A stretch of DNA of 64,000 bases from Ophioceras dolichostomum (Eukaryota; Ascomycota; Sordariomycetes; Magnaporthales; Ophioceraceae). Positions within the stretch are counted from its first letter, which is position 1, and each line of letters begins with the position of its first letter. Shown here one piece after another: positions 22,501 to 33,400 of this stretch. Below the pieces are notes generated by a model that saw only the letters and a list, made by a program, of their open reading frames with translations, had not been told where the DNA came from and did not search any database. The stretch is taken from positions 1 to 64,000 of the forward strand of contig PYST01000206.1 of NCBI GenBank assembly GCA_003049485.1. Direction: 5' to 3'. Both the position numbers and the translations under genes were made by a program.

Positions 22501-24198
22501 ATGGCATCTGGCTCGTCCGGATCCTCCTACACCACATCTTCCTCGCAGAACTACCCAGCCTCATACCGTCAAGCCCAGACTAGCCCTCTCGACCCGACAT
22601 GGACACCGACCACTCGTTCGACCGCGTCGGCGCTGACATCCGGCTCGTCCTTGCCACCGAACCCGTCGCAGACCCCGCTCAGGCCGCTCGACCTCGGGCC
22701 CCCGGGTTACCAAGCAACCATGTAAGACCCGACCCCGTGTCCCCTATTTCACTACTACGTCTCCTTGCATCTTCTCACATCTCGCTCGTTGGATCAGCAC
22801 CCTATTTGAACGCACCACCGACGAAATAACCGTTTACCTCGGCCCCTGGGACATAGAAACCCCGGGAGTCGACTACCGCTGTCTATCATGGCAATGCAGC
22901 TACCAAGGGGAGGTCCTGGAGCACTACTGTAGGTACCTATGTATAATACGAAGTTGCAGGCTTGCGCTGGCGCGCACAGGCAGCGCTGGGCATTACACAC
23001 GCACCCGAGCTCGCCGGGCTAGGGCTTGCAACGAAGTCTTAGTCCTGTGATCTTGACAGTCCCCGACGCTGAGACAATCCAACACCTATACTCTTGACAG
23101 TGCCGTCCAGTATCGCCGCGGATATAGTGCCTATCTCACTTCACGCGCACCACCGCCCCTTCGAGGCCACCCATGACATGGAGCTCTACCTGACGTTCGA
23201 CCAGCCGCACAGGGTGCGCTACCGCACGAGCGACGGCGTCACCGTGCACAACGCCGTCATTGCGGTCAAATACGTGTTCGCCACCTTCGAGGGCTCCCTC
23301 CGTTTCCAGGGCGATCTGCGCGGCCGAGACCTGCTCGACTTCTTCGACATGGATGTCGTGTGGACCGACCGCGAAGGCCGCACCGATGCCTTCGGCGCTG
23401 TTAGGGGAGTGGCCACCGGCCAGCGCATGAAGCTGTGGAAGGACAGGTACGGATCGTACCACACGATCACCTTCCTTGCTCGCGACCGCCGATTCCGCGA
23501 GTACCCCATCAGCGCCTTCGAGGCCGAGATCAGGGGAGCAGACGAGCGCCACAGACGTCTCCGGCTCAGCGTGGCCGGGCCGGGACCCCGGAGACGGGGG
23601 AGCGGCCAGGAGTCGACTAGTGGGTCGTCGACGAGGCGCATGTCCCTCTCGTCGTTTCGTCCGCGCAGGTCGTCCGCCGACGCGCATGCCGGCGGGAGCA
23701 GCAGCTCCCACGGCACCGGCCAGAGCTCGAGCTCACGGCACCACCATCATCCCCAAGACCAGGTGCAGTCAGCTCATGGTCTTAACTTCCGGTATCTCGG
23801 GATGCAGTTTACTCGGACGGCTGGTAAGGATCAAACAAAAACCACCCCATTCACCTTTAAGCCTGTAAACCTCCTCGATGATTCGACGGCGCCCATACGT
23901 ACCATCAAAAGATCATCAGCCACACCTCTGCCCAGAACTAAGCTAAGACAGTAAATTTCCTTCACTGCCAATGGGGCGCAAACAAACAGACTTCACAAGA
24001 TTCATGCAGCAGTGGGATATTTCGTATGCGGAGGACAGCTCGTTCAACGGCATCCCATTTCCGTCGACCCACTACGAGCTCCCGTCGCCGGAGATGCTTG
24101 CAGGGGATCCCTCGGAACTCCCGGGAGAGTCCTATGCCGAGCTCGATACTGTCCCTGAGCCTCCGGACGGAGAAGACGATGACACTGTCATGCGTTGA
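22501..24198 (+). CDS. Hypothetical protein, four-exon model
   Basis: Proposed exons: 22501-22721, 22798-22928, 23101-23823, 23990-24198; 427 aa. Donors are GTAAGA, GTAGGT and GTAAGG, and all phases agree. The first 73 residues are Ser/Thr/Pro-rich and disordered. The central part (about 75-290) looks globular: TLFERTTDEITVYLGPWDI, then a segment with MELYLTFDQPHRVRYR and LRFQGDLRGRDLLDFFDMD, suggesting a beta-rich fold. A Ser/Arg/His-rich stretch follows (about 300-350), and the last exon is acidic (LDTVPEPPDGEDDD). I recognise no known domain. The first three exons are well supported by phase and frame. The last join is less certain, because exon 3 could instead read on to a stop at 23952, leaving the final open frame separate. 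Confidence 0.68.
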
Positions 24199-25954
24199 TG
24201 ATTGCTTGCGAGTAACATCTTAAAAGAGAAGCATGCCACATAGGCCGTTTGCTTGTGCTTCGACCTCTTCCTTCAACAAAAGACAAAAAAAAAAAACACG
24301 AAAACACGAAAACACAAAACCGAAACCAATCTCCCGCCATCTGCCTCCCCTTTTCTTTATTTCTTATGACTTGACGACTGTGACGTTGTAACTGTTCTTT
24401 TCCTGGTATAACGAAGACATATCGAATGACAATGGGCGGCCGCTCACACAGAGAGACGCCGATCACGCACTGTATTTATACTTTGTAAGACGATCGTGCT
24501 TCGGTCGAAAGCAATAAACACGTCGACGACGGTGTGAATTGGGACGGATTGGTACTAAGCAGGTACGGGAAGAAAGGCGGGTGGCCAATGGGAGGAGGAG
24601 AGGGGAAAGAAAGGGGAAAAGGGGGTAAAGTACGCAAAATTCCTTGCGAACTTCGACTTTGTACTTATTCCGTACGAAAGAAATATCAACTCATGCCATA
24701 AAATAGTAGCTGTAGGTAGGGCACCCACGTACCCAGGTGCTAGCCATAGCCTTAGTAGAAACCTGCTTGTCTGGTTGACCAAGACCACTTATCTAAAGTA
24801 CATGTAATATGGCACGCTGGGGGAATGAAAAAGATAGATAAAAATTCATGTTCAAGCCCGGTTTCGGTGGACGACGACCCTTGCGCCTAAGAAGGTCAGC
24901 CGGAAGACAGCGGCGGTGAAGGGAGTCGACGACTCGATGTCGTCCACCAAAGTCCAACCCGTAGGCCACAATGCCCATGATGTCGGGCCACGGCGAACGA
25001 CGCCAAGGAAAATCGAACAGGGACTCGGCCCGGAGCCCGAGGCCGAACGAGGGAAGGCGAGGGCAGCGAGACCCTGGGAGAGGATCTGTCGGGATTCCAA
25101 GCCATGTGGGGGTCCAGCTGGCGGGGGTGGAGCTGGAAACCTTGGTGGGGTGACAGGTGTCGGACGGGCAGGGGCTAGGCGCTGGTGGGCTGGTGGGAGG
25201 AAGTTTTTATCGCTAACGGTTGCGTCATAGGAAAACCTGACCTCAATAGCCTGTCTCTGCAACCCCCGCTGCGTGTTCCTCAGTCAGCCCAGCACCGCAG
25301 TGCCGCAGCGCAGTTTGGTTCAGTCACTCCAGCAAGGCAAGGCAGGTCCAGGGCCATTGGTCCTGGTCTGTCCACCGTTCACCAGCTGCAGCAGCGAGCC
25401 GAGCCCGGAGGCTCGAGGTCCTAGTAGGAGACGGCCGTCGCACACAAAAGCATCTGATTGTCATTCTGAGCGCAAGCCGCCTCACCAGACTGATCAAGAG
25501 ATCAAATCAATCGGAAAGGCCCGATTGTCGGGTGCGCTGAGGCGGCGAAAGAAGGGGGAAAAGAAAGAAAAAGAAAAGGCTTGAAAACACGAGGGTAATA
25601 AAAGGCGAGTCCTCAACGGTGAGGTCCGAGTGAATGAATTGAGTTGAGCTCAACTCTCTGGTCTCTCTATGTGCTTTCTCCATATATGCACACTATCAAT
25701 TAACGTCGACCTACCACTTACTTCCTTCCCTTCCTAATCTTTGATTTCTGCTACAGCTTTCCACGGGTCTCTTTTCATCCTTCGAGGCCTGAAATCGCAT
25801 AGACTCGGTCTTAGAAGGAACCTAGGAAGAAGGGGTAAAAGAACAAGAGACAAGAGCTGTGACTGGACTGGACCGGACCGGACCGAACCGGAATCGCCTA
25901 CTACCTACTAGACCTACTACCTACCTGTAGTCAGGCACCCACCTTAAGGACATC
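24199..25954. other. Intergenic region and acetate kinase promoter
   Basis: 1.76 kb without a credible gene. The left part should be the 3'UTR of the unknown gene; the A-rich run near 24285 lies there. The right part is the acetate kinase promoter: a CATATATG box at about 25680, then a GGACCGGACCGGACCG-type run at 25867-25890 and a CTACCTACTAG cluster at 25896-25930 just before the start codon. Confidence 0.5.
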
Positions 25955-27355
25955 ATGAAGGTCATACTATCAGTCAACTCGGGGTCGTCCTCGGTCAAGA
26001 TATCCGTCTACACCGTCGTCGCGCAAGGCAGCCCGCCCCAGCAGGTGGCCGAGGCCCAAATCAGCGGCCTGACCGCACCACCGCCCAAGCTCAGCTACTC
26101 ACGAAAGCCGGCGGGGGCGGCATCATCGCCATCCTCATCCTCAGCAGGAGAGCTCGAGGTTGTCCACAAAGACGACGTGCTCCCCTCCAGCGACGACATC
26201 AGCTCCCAAGCCGCCGCCTTCGACCGCATCCTGACCGAGCTCCTCAGCGACGCCTCCCTCCCGCAGCTCTCCGCCAAGCGCGACGTCGCCGTCGTCGCGC
26301 ACCGCATCGTGCACGGCGGCGACGCCCCCGCGCCGCAGCACCTCACGGCCCACACGCTGCACAACCTCGAGGCGCTCTCGGACCTGGCCCCGCTGCACAA
26401 CGGCCCCTCCCTCGCCATCGTGCGCGCCTGCATGTCCGGGTCTTTACCCTCGGCCATCAACGTCGCCTGCTTCGACACGCAGTTCCACTCCACGATCCCG
26501 CGCCACATCCGCACCTACCCGATCGACCAGTCCGTCGCGCGCGCGAACGGCCTGAGGAAGTACGGCTTCCACGGCCTCAGCTACGCGTTCATCGCGCGGT
26601 CCGCCGCGGCCTTCCTCGGCAGGTCTTCCGCCTCCGAGGTGAACCTCATAGCGCTGCACCTGGGCTCGGGAGCGTCCGCCTGCGCCATACGCGCGGGCCG
26701 CTCGCTAGACACCAGCATGGGTCTGACCCCGCTGGCGGGCCTGCCGGGAGCGACGAGGAGCGGAAGCGTGGACCCGTCGCTCGTGTTCCACTACGCCAGC
26801 GACGTGGGGAGGCTGAGCCCGCACTCAACGAAGGACCTGCACATCTCGCGCGCGGAGGAGATTCTCAACAAAGAAGCCGGTTGGAAGGCGCTGGCGGGCA
26901 CGACGGATTTCGGAGCGATCGCCGCCGCGAAGGAGAAGCTGCAGTTGCAGCCGCTGCTTGGGGGGGAGGAAGAGGAAGGGGACCTGGACAGCCCCGACGC
27001 GAGGAAGAGGCTGGCGTTCGACCTGTTCGTGGACCGCGTGTGCGGCTTCGTGGGCTCGTACTACGTCTCGCTCAGGGGCCGGGTGGACGCGCTGGTGTTC
27101 GCGGGCGGGATAGGCGAGCGCAGCGCGCTGCTGAGGACGGCGGTGGCGGAGCAGTGCGGGTGTCTGGGCTTCAGGGTGGACGAGGGGAAGAACCGGAAGA
27201 AGAATTTGTTTGATGGGGGAAATGGGAACGGGGATGTGGATGTGGTCGATATCGCTGCCGAGGGGTCGGCGCACAGCGTGTTGGTGTGCAAGACGGACGA
27301 GCAGTTTGAGATGGCGAGGTGGTGTGCTGAGGATGAGGCTTTGTGGGTATCTTGA
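25955..27355 (+). CDS. ackA: Acetate kinase
   Basis: Single exon, 466 aa. It catalyses reversible transfer of phosphate between ATP/ADP and acetate/acetyl phosphate, in the cytosol. The ASKHA fold motifs are all present: SVNSGSSSVK (8-15), HRIVHGG (116-122, Arg117), LHNGP (His148), FDTQFHSTIP with catalytic Asp174, RKYGFHGLSY (His206), the second signature DTSMGLTPL with TRSGSVDP (Arg268), and FAGGIGERS (Glu388). By homology these match the catalytic residues known from the archaeal Methanosarcina enzyme. A low-complexity insert (about 41-70, Ala/Pro/Ser) and a Gly/Asn insert (about 415-430) lengthen it relative to the roughly 400-aa bacterial form, as in fungi. In fungi the usual partner is phosphoketolase (Xfp), which makes acetyl phosphate; no such gene is in the window. 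Confidence 0.97.
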   Translation: MKVILSVNSGSSSVKISVYTVVAQGSPPQQVAEAQISGLTAPPPKLSYSRKPAGAASSPSSSSAGELEVVHKDDVLPSSDDISSQAAAFDRILTELLSDASLPQLSAKRDVAVVAHRIVHGGDAPAPQHLTAHTLHNLEALSDLAPLHNGPSLAIVRACMSGSLPSAINVACFDTQFHSTIPRHIRTYPIDQSVARANGLRKYGFHGLSYAFIARSAAAFLGRSSASEVNLIALHLGSGASACAIRAGRSLDTSMGLTPLAGLPGATRSGSVDPSLVFHYASDVGRLSPHSTKDLHISRAEEILNKEAGWKALAGTTDFGAIAAAKEKLQLQPLLGGEEEEGDLDSPDARKRLAFDLFVDRVCGFVGSYYVSLRGRVDALVFAGGIGERSALLRTAVAEQCGCLGFRVDEGKNRKKNLFDGGNGNGDVDVVDIAAEGSAHSVLVCKTDEQFEMARWCAEDEALWVS

Positions 27356-27447
27356 TTTTGATGGTTCTCTTTTGGTGGGAGGTAAAGAACTATGGATGGA
27401 GTGGATTACGCCGGAGGTTTTGCCCTTCCCCCCCCCCCCCCCCTTTT

Positions 27448-27469
27448 NNNNNNNNNNNNNNNNNNNNNN
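27448..27469. other. Assembly gap (22 N) inside a poly-C run
   Basis: The Ns are flanked by runs of C on both sides (27428-27443 and 27470-27478). The gap starts about 90 bp after the acetate kinase stop codon, so no coding sequence is interrupted. Confidence 0.98.
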
Positions 27470-29209
27470 CCCCCCCCCTTTTTCCTTCCTTTTGTTCGGC
27501 TTAGAGATATCTTTGGGTTCCGGTGGGTTATGGTTTGTCGCATAGAGTCAGCTACGGTGTTGTTATTTTGCTTTGTTTTTATCGCAATATCGCCAGATCT
27601 TATTTTTCTTATTTTTTTTCTTCTTGCCCTCATCATGGTTTGTTACGAGTGGAGACTGCCCGGCATGACCGATCCATCCCGATCCGTCCCATCGTGAATT
27701 CCGGAGATCGACGTTGAGCATGTGAGATCAGTCTCTAAAGATGGGGCTATGAGCGGGCAGTAGGCAGTGGGCAGTGGAACCGCCCCGTTCAAGACTCGTC
27801 AAGCCCACACTCGTGGAAGAAGAAGAGAACCAGAATCGCGGTCCCGCATGGCAGGACAAACTTGACTCCATAGAGGTACCCAGAAGAAAGGGGTGGGTGC
27901 GTATGCCGTATGATAAGTAAGTCGAGTAAATCGGGGTTGCGTTCAGCCGGCCTTCGCCGATACAAGGGAATGGCGACGCAGATATCTCGGGCTGCGAGTC
28001 ATAAGGACCGGGCTTCTACCTAGCTATAGCCACCCCCTCTCGGGCGGGGCATGGGAGCAAGCCGAAGTAGTAGTATACGGAGGCATGGGGAAGGAATATC
28101 AGGTTTGTCCAGCAACATGTTAGGGGATACTTGTGGAGGAAAGGGAAAGACAGGCAGGCATACAGGGACAAGTTACAGGAATGGATTTATAATGAGACAA
28201 GGGACGACAAGTCAGCTCAGACAAAAGCACACATCACGCCCTGGAGAAATAGTTCAAACGAAAGCCTTCCACTTTTATATGCTTCCCCCGTCCTAAAATG
28301 TGTCGACGGAGGCTAACTAGAGTAGATACCTAGTTAGGAAGGGAGGTAGGACAGGTATGTTGTGGTATCAAACAGAACAAAGAGGATCACCGCGCCCGCC
28401 CGTCATCTGAACACGGTTGTTTGTGGATGATGTGGATGATGTGGATGTTTGTTGCTTTCGTTGGCCTGTGTCGACTCTTTCGTTCCTCCCTGTATTTCAA
28501 AATAAGAGGGCGGGTGCGGGTGGCGGCGAAAGCGTGTGTGTGTGTGCGTGCGTGCGGGTGGGATGGAATCGAAGGGAAAATGGAAAACAGGAGGCGTTTG
28601 CTGCAAGGCAGCCTGACCCCCGCGCCAAGACCCCGAATAGATATCAACCGACATATCCCACCCCCGTTTCGTGTATGTAAGTGTCCCTTTGAACACGCAT
28701 TTGGAGCGCATCCTAAAAACGAGATAAGAAATAAATAGAACGCCGTCCCGATGTGTGATGTTCGTGCGCGACCGCGCCTGTGTGTTGTGTGTGTTGTGTG
28801 CAGCGTGTGTGGTGTGTGTTGTAGTGGTCGTCGTTGCCTGGTTCCGTCGTGTATTCTATTCAAGCCAAACCCAAACAGAAAGGAGAAAGCAAAAAAAAAA
28901 AAGCCAAGGTGCCATCCGTATACGTATGCACCCTCCTTTTTTATATTCCTCCGTGATATATGCCCAAGATCCAGCTGAAATAAAGCCCTCTTGTTGGACA
29001 GGGTACCAGAACGCCGTTGCACACCGCATGGAAGAATATGTAGAGTGAAGGGAAAAGGATAAAAGAAAAGAAAAGAAAAAGCATGGGACGGTTGAAGGAT
29101 CGCCGCTCAGTGGGTTCTCAAGAGTACGCGAGGAGAGTGACGAGAAGCTCTGGCGATGGCGAAAATTACAGCTCGCTCGTAGAGCTATTCGTAATCCGAG
29201 ATGTTCCTT

Positions 29210-29368
29210 GGTTCTAGGTGTAGGTGGTTCCAGGTGTAGGTGGTTCCAGGTGTAGGTGGTTCCAGGTGTAGGTGGTTCCAGGTGTAGGTGGTTTCCAGGT
29301 GTAGGTGGTTCCAGGTGTAGGTGGTTCCAGGTGTAGGTGGTTTCCAGGTGTAGGTGGTTCCAGGTGTG
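29210..29368. repeat. 16-bp minisatellite, about 10 copies
   Basis: Unit GGTTCCAGGTGTAGGT repeated head to tail. Two copies carry one extra T (GGTTTCC), the first copy has TCTA in place of TCCA, and the last is truncated. The array ends about 25 bp from the stop codon of the C2H2 gene, so it should be transcribed in that gene's 3'UTR. An open frame crossing it is an artefact of the periodicity. Confidence 0.95.
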
Positions 29369-29393
29369 CTTGCTTTTTTGCCTCGTTGCTCAC

Positions 29394-30416
29394 TCACGCT
29401 CCCGCCTCCTGGCAAGCTATTGCCATGGCCAGGGCATCCAGGCCGCTCGGCGTCCTGACGCTGTTCGGGCGGCTCATGAGGGGGATGTTCAGCGAAGTCA
29501 TGTCCCACGTACTGCCAGACGCCGCCCCAGGCGAGGGAAGCGGGGTGCTGTCAACTCGCCTATGACTGCTGGTGGTGGTGGTGCTCGAGATGCTGTGGCT
29601 GCTGCTGTGGTGGTGGTGCTTCCCGGAGGTGCTGGATCTCCTGCCGCCGCCGGACATGGACGGCCGCGACGAGCCCGAGGACGACCGGCCTTTGTCCTTG
29701 TAGTGGGTCTCGAGGTGCTGCTTCATGTTGTCGGCGCGGGTGAACTTCTTGGTGCAGCCGGCGTGCGTGCACAGGACGGCCTTCTCGGCCGTGTGGATCT
29801 TGGAGTGCCGCGAGGCGTGTCCGGAGGTGGTGAAGGTCTTGTCACATCCGTGGCTGTCACGGTACCGGCAGGGGTAGCGCTTGCCGGACCTTTCCGACGA
29901 TGGGGCCGACGCCGACGCCGACGTTGATGCTGACGCCGAAGACGGGCTGGTCGCATCCTCGTCGTACGAGACCGATCTGCGGCTGCCGCCGCTGCCACCG
30001 ATCGGGAAGGCGCTTGGCCTCTTCGAACCGGGTCCGATGTGGGCGTGGGCGTGCGAGTGCGAGTCCGGGAGGTAGTCCTCGTACGGTGTCCTGGGCTCAG
30101 CCGTGTAGACCATCGTCGAGCCCGCACCGTGGCTGTAGTCGGCGTACATGACGTTCGGTGTCATAGGCGAGAGCGGCTCGCCGCTCATTTGCGAGTCGTA
30201 CGAGTCCGATCGGAGCAGTTGTGGCGTGTGTGGTGACGATGATTCGCTCCTTGAGAAGTCGTGGTGGTAGGGCTGGGAGACGACGTTGCCGGCCGTGCTG
30301 TAGGACAGCCGTTGAGGCGCCGCATACTGGTAAGGGTCGGGACGGGAGTATGGGGAGGAGACATCGTCGTTGAGAAGCGAGACCTGGCGGCCCGCTGCAT
30401 CGCGGGCTTGCATCAT
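29394..30416 (-). CDS. C2H2 zinc-finger transcription factor (FlbC-like, tentative)
   Basis: Single exon, 340 aa, from the ATG at 30416. The first 130 residues are Ser/Tyr/Pro-rich and disordered, followed by a Ser/Ala run at 158-172. Two fingers follow: residues 183-208 with spacing C-x7-C-x12-H-x3-H, and 216-238 with C-x4-C-x12-H-x3-H. The block reads TSGHASRHSKIHTAEK then KKFTRADNMKQHLETH. The remainder is Ser-rich with a poly-His stretch (about 265-272). This finger pair resembles that in fungal regulators annotated as conidiation factor FlbC, but I recall this only from general knowledge and the name should not be transferred without a search. It is a nuclear DNA-binding regulator. It has an unusually long upstream region (12.7 kb), as often seen for developmental regulators. 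Confidence 0.87.
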   Translation of the reverse strand: MMQARDAAGRQVSLLNDDVSSPYSRPDPYQYAAPQRLSYSTAGNVVSQPYHHDFSRSESSSPHTPQLLRSDSYDSQMSGEPLSPMTPNVMYADYSHGAGSTMVYTAEPRTPYEDYLPDSHSHAHAHIGPGSKRPSAFPIGGSGGSRRSVSYDEDATSPSSASASTSASASAPSSERSGKRYPCRYRDSHGCDKTFTTSGHASRHSKIHTAEKAVLCTHAGCTKKFTRADNMKQHLETHYKDKGRSSSGSSRPSMSGGGRRSSTSGKHHHHSSSHSISSTTTTSSHRRVDSTPLPSPGAASGSTWDMTSLNIPLMSRPNSVRTPSGLDALAMAIACQEAGA

Positions 30417-33400
30417 ATTCGTTTGGATTTTCTGTTTTTCTGTTTTTCTGTTCGGGCAGACGACGACGTCTTCTGAAGGGCGGATGTCGAGGAACTGGGT
30501 GGGCTGGTTAAGCTGTCGGATAGGTATGTCTGTCGGTATTTACAGCCTGACAAACACCGTACAGCAGCTTTCTCGGAGGCGATTTGGACAGTCAAAAGAT
30601 GACCAACTTCGCGAGCTTGTGCGGCAGATGTGGCAAACGATGGCGTTTATACTCCAGCTTCTGCAGTTCTGGCTGGCTTGGTGGCAATGGTGTTGAGATT
30701 CCCTTCAAGTCCCACATAAACGTAAAGCCTGTTATGTCACTCTTGAAGAATGTGGGTTAGCTGTTGAAGTTTCAAAACAGCTCCAACCAACAGGTCCAAA
30801 GGAGTCAAGGGGCACAAACATGCACGACGAAGACAGGGACGGGGAGTAGGAAGGTAAAGCAGGAGGAAGGTACGATGTAGGAAGGGAAATACAGGGGTAG
30901 TGGTTTCTATATGCTAGGCACGGATGGACAGCTGGACTCAACCAACACAACTTACACGAGAGTTTGGTGACCCAACAGAGAGAAAGCCCGCGAGAGACAA
31001 AATAATATCACAGCACCAAACCAACTGATGACGGCAAGGTTAGTGGAAGAAGAAGGAAGGAGAAGAAATCCCCCAGGCAGAATAGATGCTGACGGACCCC
31101 GAGTGCTATGTAATAGTGGCAGAAGGACCAAGGGACGAGAAAGAAGGGAGTGCGCGTCAGGTGTTACTTGTATTGTACCGAGCTTGCAGTGTGCTTGCGT
31201 CCCAGTGCGTACCAGCCTCGAACGCTGGGTAGCAACATGGGAAAGTCTGGAGTCTGGGAGCGCATGAAACCCCATTTCACATCTGGCCCCCGTCAAGGAC
31301 GCAGGGATGGGCGCCAAGACGTGGGAAACAGGGGAGGGGGGGCCACTCTTGGCCGCGAAAAGGGCGGATGGTCAGCAGCGAGCAGCGAGGGGTTCGATGT
31401 CGAAAGACAAGCCACCCTCCACAGGAGGATCCCTGCAACCCTGGGCTGCATTCTTACGGCACCAGACGGCACCAGACGGCACCAGACTGCACCCAGAAGC
31501 CCAGAACTCGAGAACTCCAGAACTCCAGAACACACACACCCGCAGCTCGGCGCAAAGTGTCCGTACACCTGCACCCCTCTTGAGCGAAAGTAAGTACCTG
31601 TACAACGCGACTGTACCACACTCCTCTCTACAGCTCTCTGCAAGTGTCGATGAATTTGAACCCGACCCTCCCTCACGAAGAAGCACGAAGAAGTCTCCCG
31701 CTCTCCCGCTGCTGTCCTGCAACTCCTTTCGCACAAAACCGTTCGCCGTCCCTGTCCCGTTCTCTGTCCTCCCCCACCTGGCCGCTTTGCCGTTGCGAAG
31801 AGCTTTCTCGTCCCTTCCCCGTGCCTGTCGTGATGATGTCATACACCTCTTTCTCTACATACGCACATGTACGCTGTTCCTTCTTCTATCTACCTGCTAC
31901 CTAGGTAGGCTCTTTCAGTCCGGAGCTCTTGAGTCCTCTCCCATCGGTCCCTGATTTGGGCTGGCTGGCTTTTGTTGGACTGTTGGGAAGATCTAGGGAC
32001 CTAGGCGTGTTTCTGACATTTAAGTTCCAACCTAAATATACCGAAAAAGGGCGACATGGTCTCCGAACTAGTGGCCAAAGGGACGGCGCGGAGACTCGCA
32101 TCGGATGGGATGGCCGATGACTGAGAGACCCAAGGCCTATTCTGCAGCTTCCGAGGGTTCCCTTGAGGTTCCCTTGGTACCCTAAGATCCATCAATAATG
32201 GCCCGGTCCCAAAAGCCAAAATATTGGCGCTGCGTGGTCAGTTCGGAAATATGCTCAAATTGTGTGTAGTATGTATGGTGTTTATCATTTTCTGTTACAG
32301 GAAGGGGGGATGATCAGGTACGATGCTCAAATCTTTGACACGGCCACACTCCAAAACTCAGAACTCAGTATTTCGAATGTACTCATCGAATGCTCACGAG
32401 CTCCCCCCGCCCGCATCTGCCTGCCTGCTGCCACTCTCTGGCCGGGCGACGATCAAGGATATTGGGTCTCGTGGTTCTGGAAAGGGACCCCTGAGAGAAG
32501 TACACGTAGATGCACCTCAATAGTTAAAAACAGGAACGGCTCACGGCACGCGGCTCGTTCCCTCCAACTAATCCCTCACAGACCTGAAAACATGTCCGCC
32601 TAAAGCCTTTTTTCTACTTTTTTTTCCCTTCTTCTTCTCAATCTTATGGTTCCTCAGGCTTCTTCGACTGGCCTGCCTTATGCCGTTTTATCTCGTTGCT
32701 CATTTCGGCGCAATAGATCCTGCGGCCATTATCGTCGCACAACACAGACATATTGCGCAGAATAGAACAGTGCCAACAAAATGGACCACAGTCTCGAACA
32801 CAGGGACCAACCTCGAACAGCAGGGACCAAACACCCCAGCAAGTCCAGCCAGCCCAGGTCGCTGACGTCAACCAGCGGTCAGGTCAGGGACATTCCCCGC
32901 CAGAAAGCGCCAGGGAGCGGACCCTCGATGACAAGGGGTGCTTGCTGACGGGGAACTCGGATCACCATGTTGCGCATGGAATGCTCCGTTCTGCCGCGAA
33001 GGTCCATCGGGGTCTCCAATCTGCATTTACCTCCTGTTGTGCATGCAGAGAAGGAAAAAAAAAAAAAGGTCGAGTTCCCATTTGGATGAATCATTGATCG
33101 CGAAGCTGACCTCGCGACGACGATCATGCTATTATCAACGAGGCTGCCGCCTGCCGCGCCCCAGGAGGATTCCCAAGAGAACCTACAGTGCTACTCCAGT
33201 AGGGCGGCGAGTAGCGGGCGGGTTAAAATAAGGACCCGAAAAAACAGAGCGAAAGAAAAAAAGAAAGCAAGCCCCGTCTGCCGATACTTGGAACGGAGGT
33301 TGCGGTACTTCGTGCCATGATCATGCAAGGTCCAGCGAAGCTCCAATTTCACCTCAGCAGCAACCGTCCAACCACAACTCACCACGCCCACTGAAACCAG

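Larger units (their letters stand above)
27356..29393. other. Intergenic region between convergent acetate kinase and C2H2 genes
   Basis: 2.0 kb without a credible gene. It contains an assembly gap at 27448-27469, a T-rich stretch at about 27560-27640 suited to the acetate kinase 3'UTR, GT-rich microsatellite sequence at 28535-28560 and 28780-28825, and the 16-bp minisatellite at 29210-29368. Confidence 0.55.

Noticed and set aside
24852..25262. 136-codon minus-strand frame
   Set aside because: Pro/Ala/Ser/Arg-rich without a domain, and it lacks a good ATG context.
29185..29508. Open frame with TTYTWNHLHLE repeats
   Set aside because: It is created by the 16-bp minisatellite and runs out of the C2H2 gene in the wrong frame.
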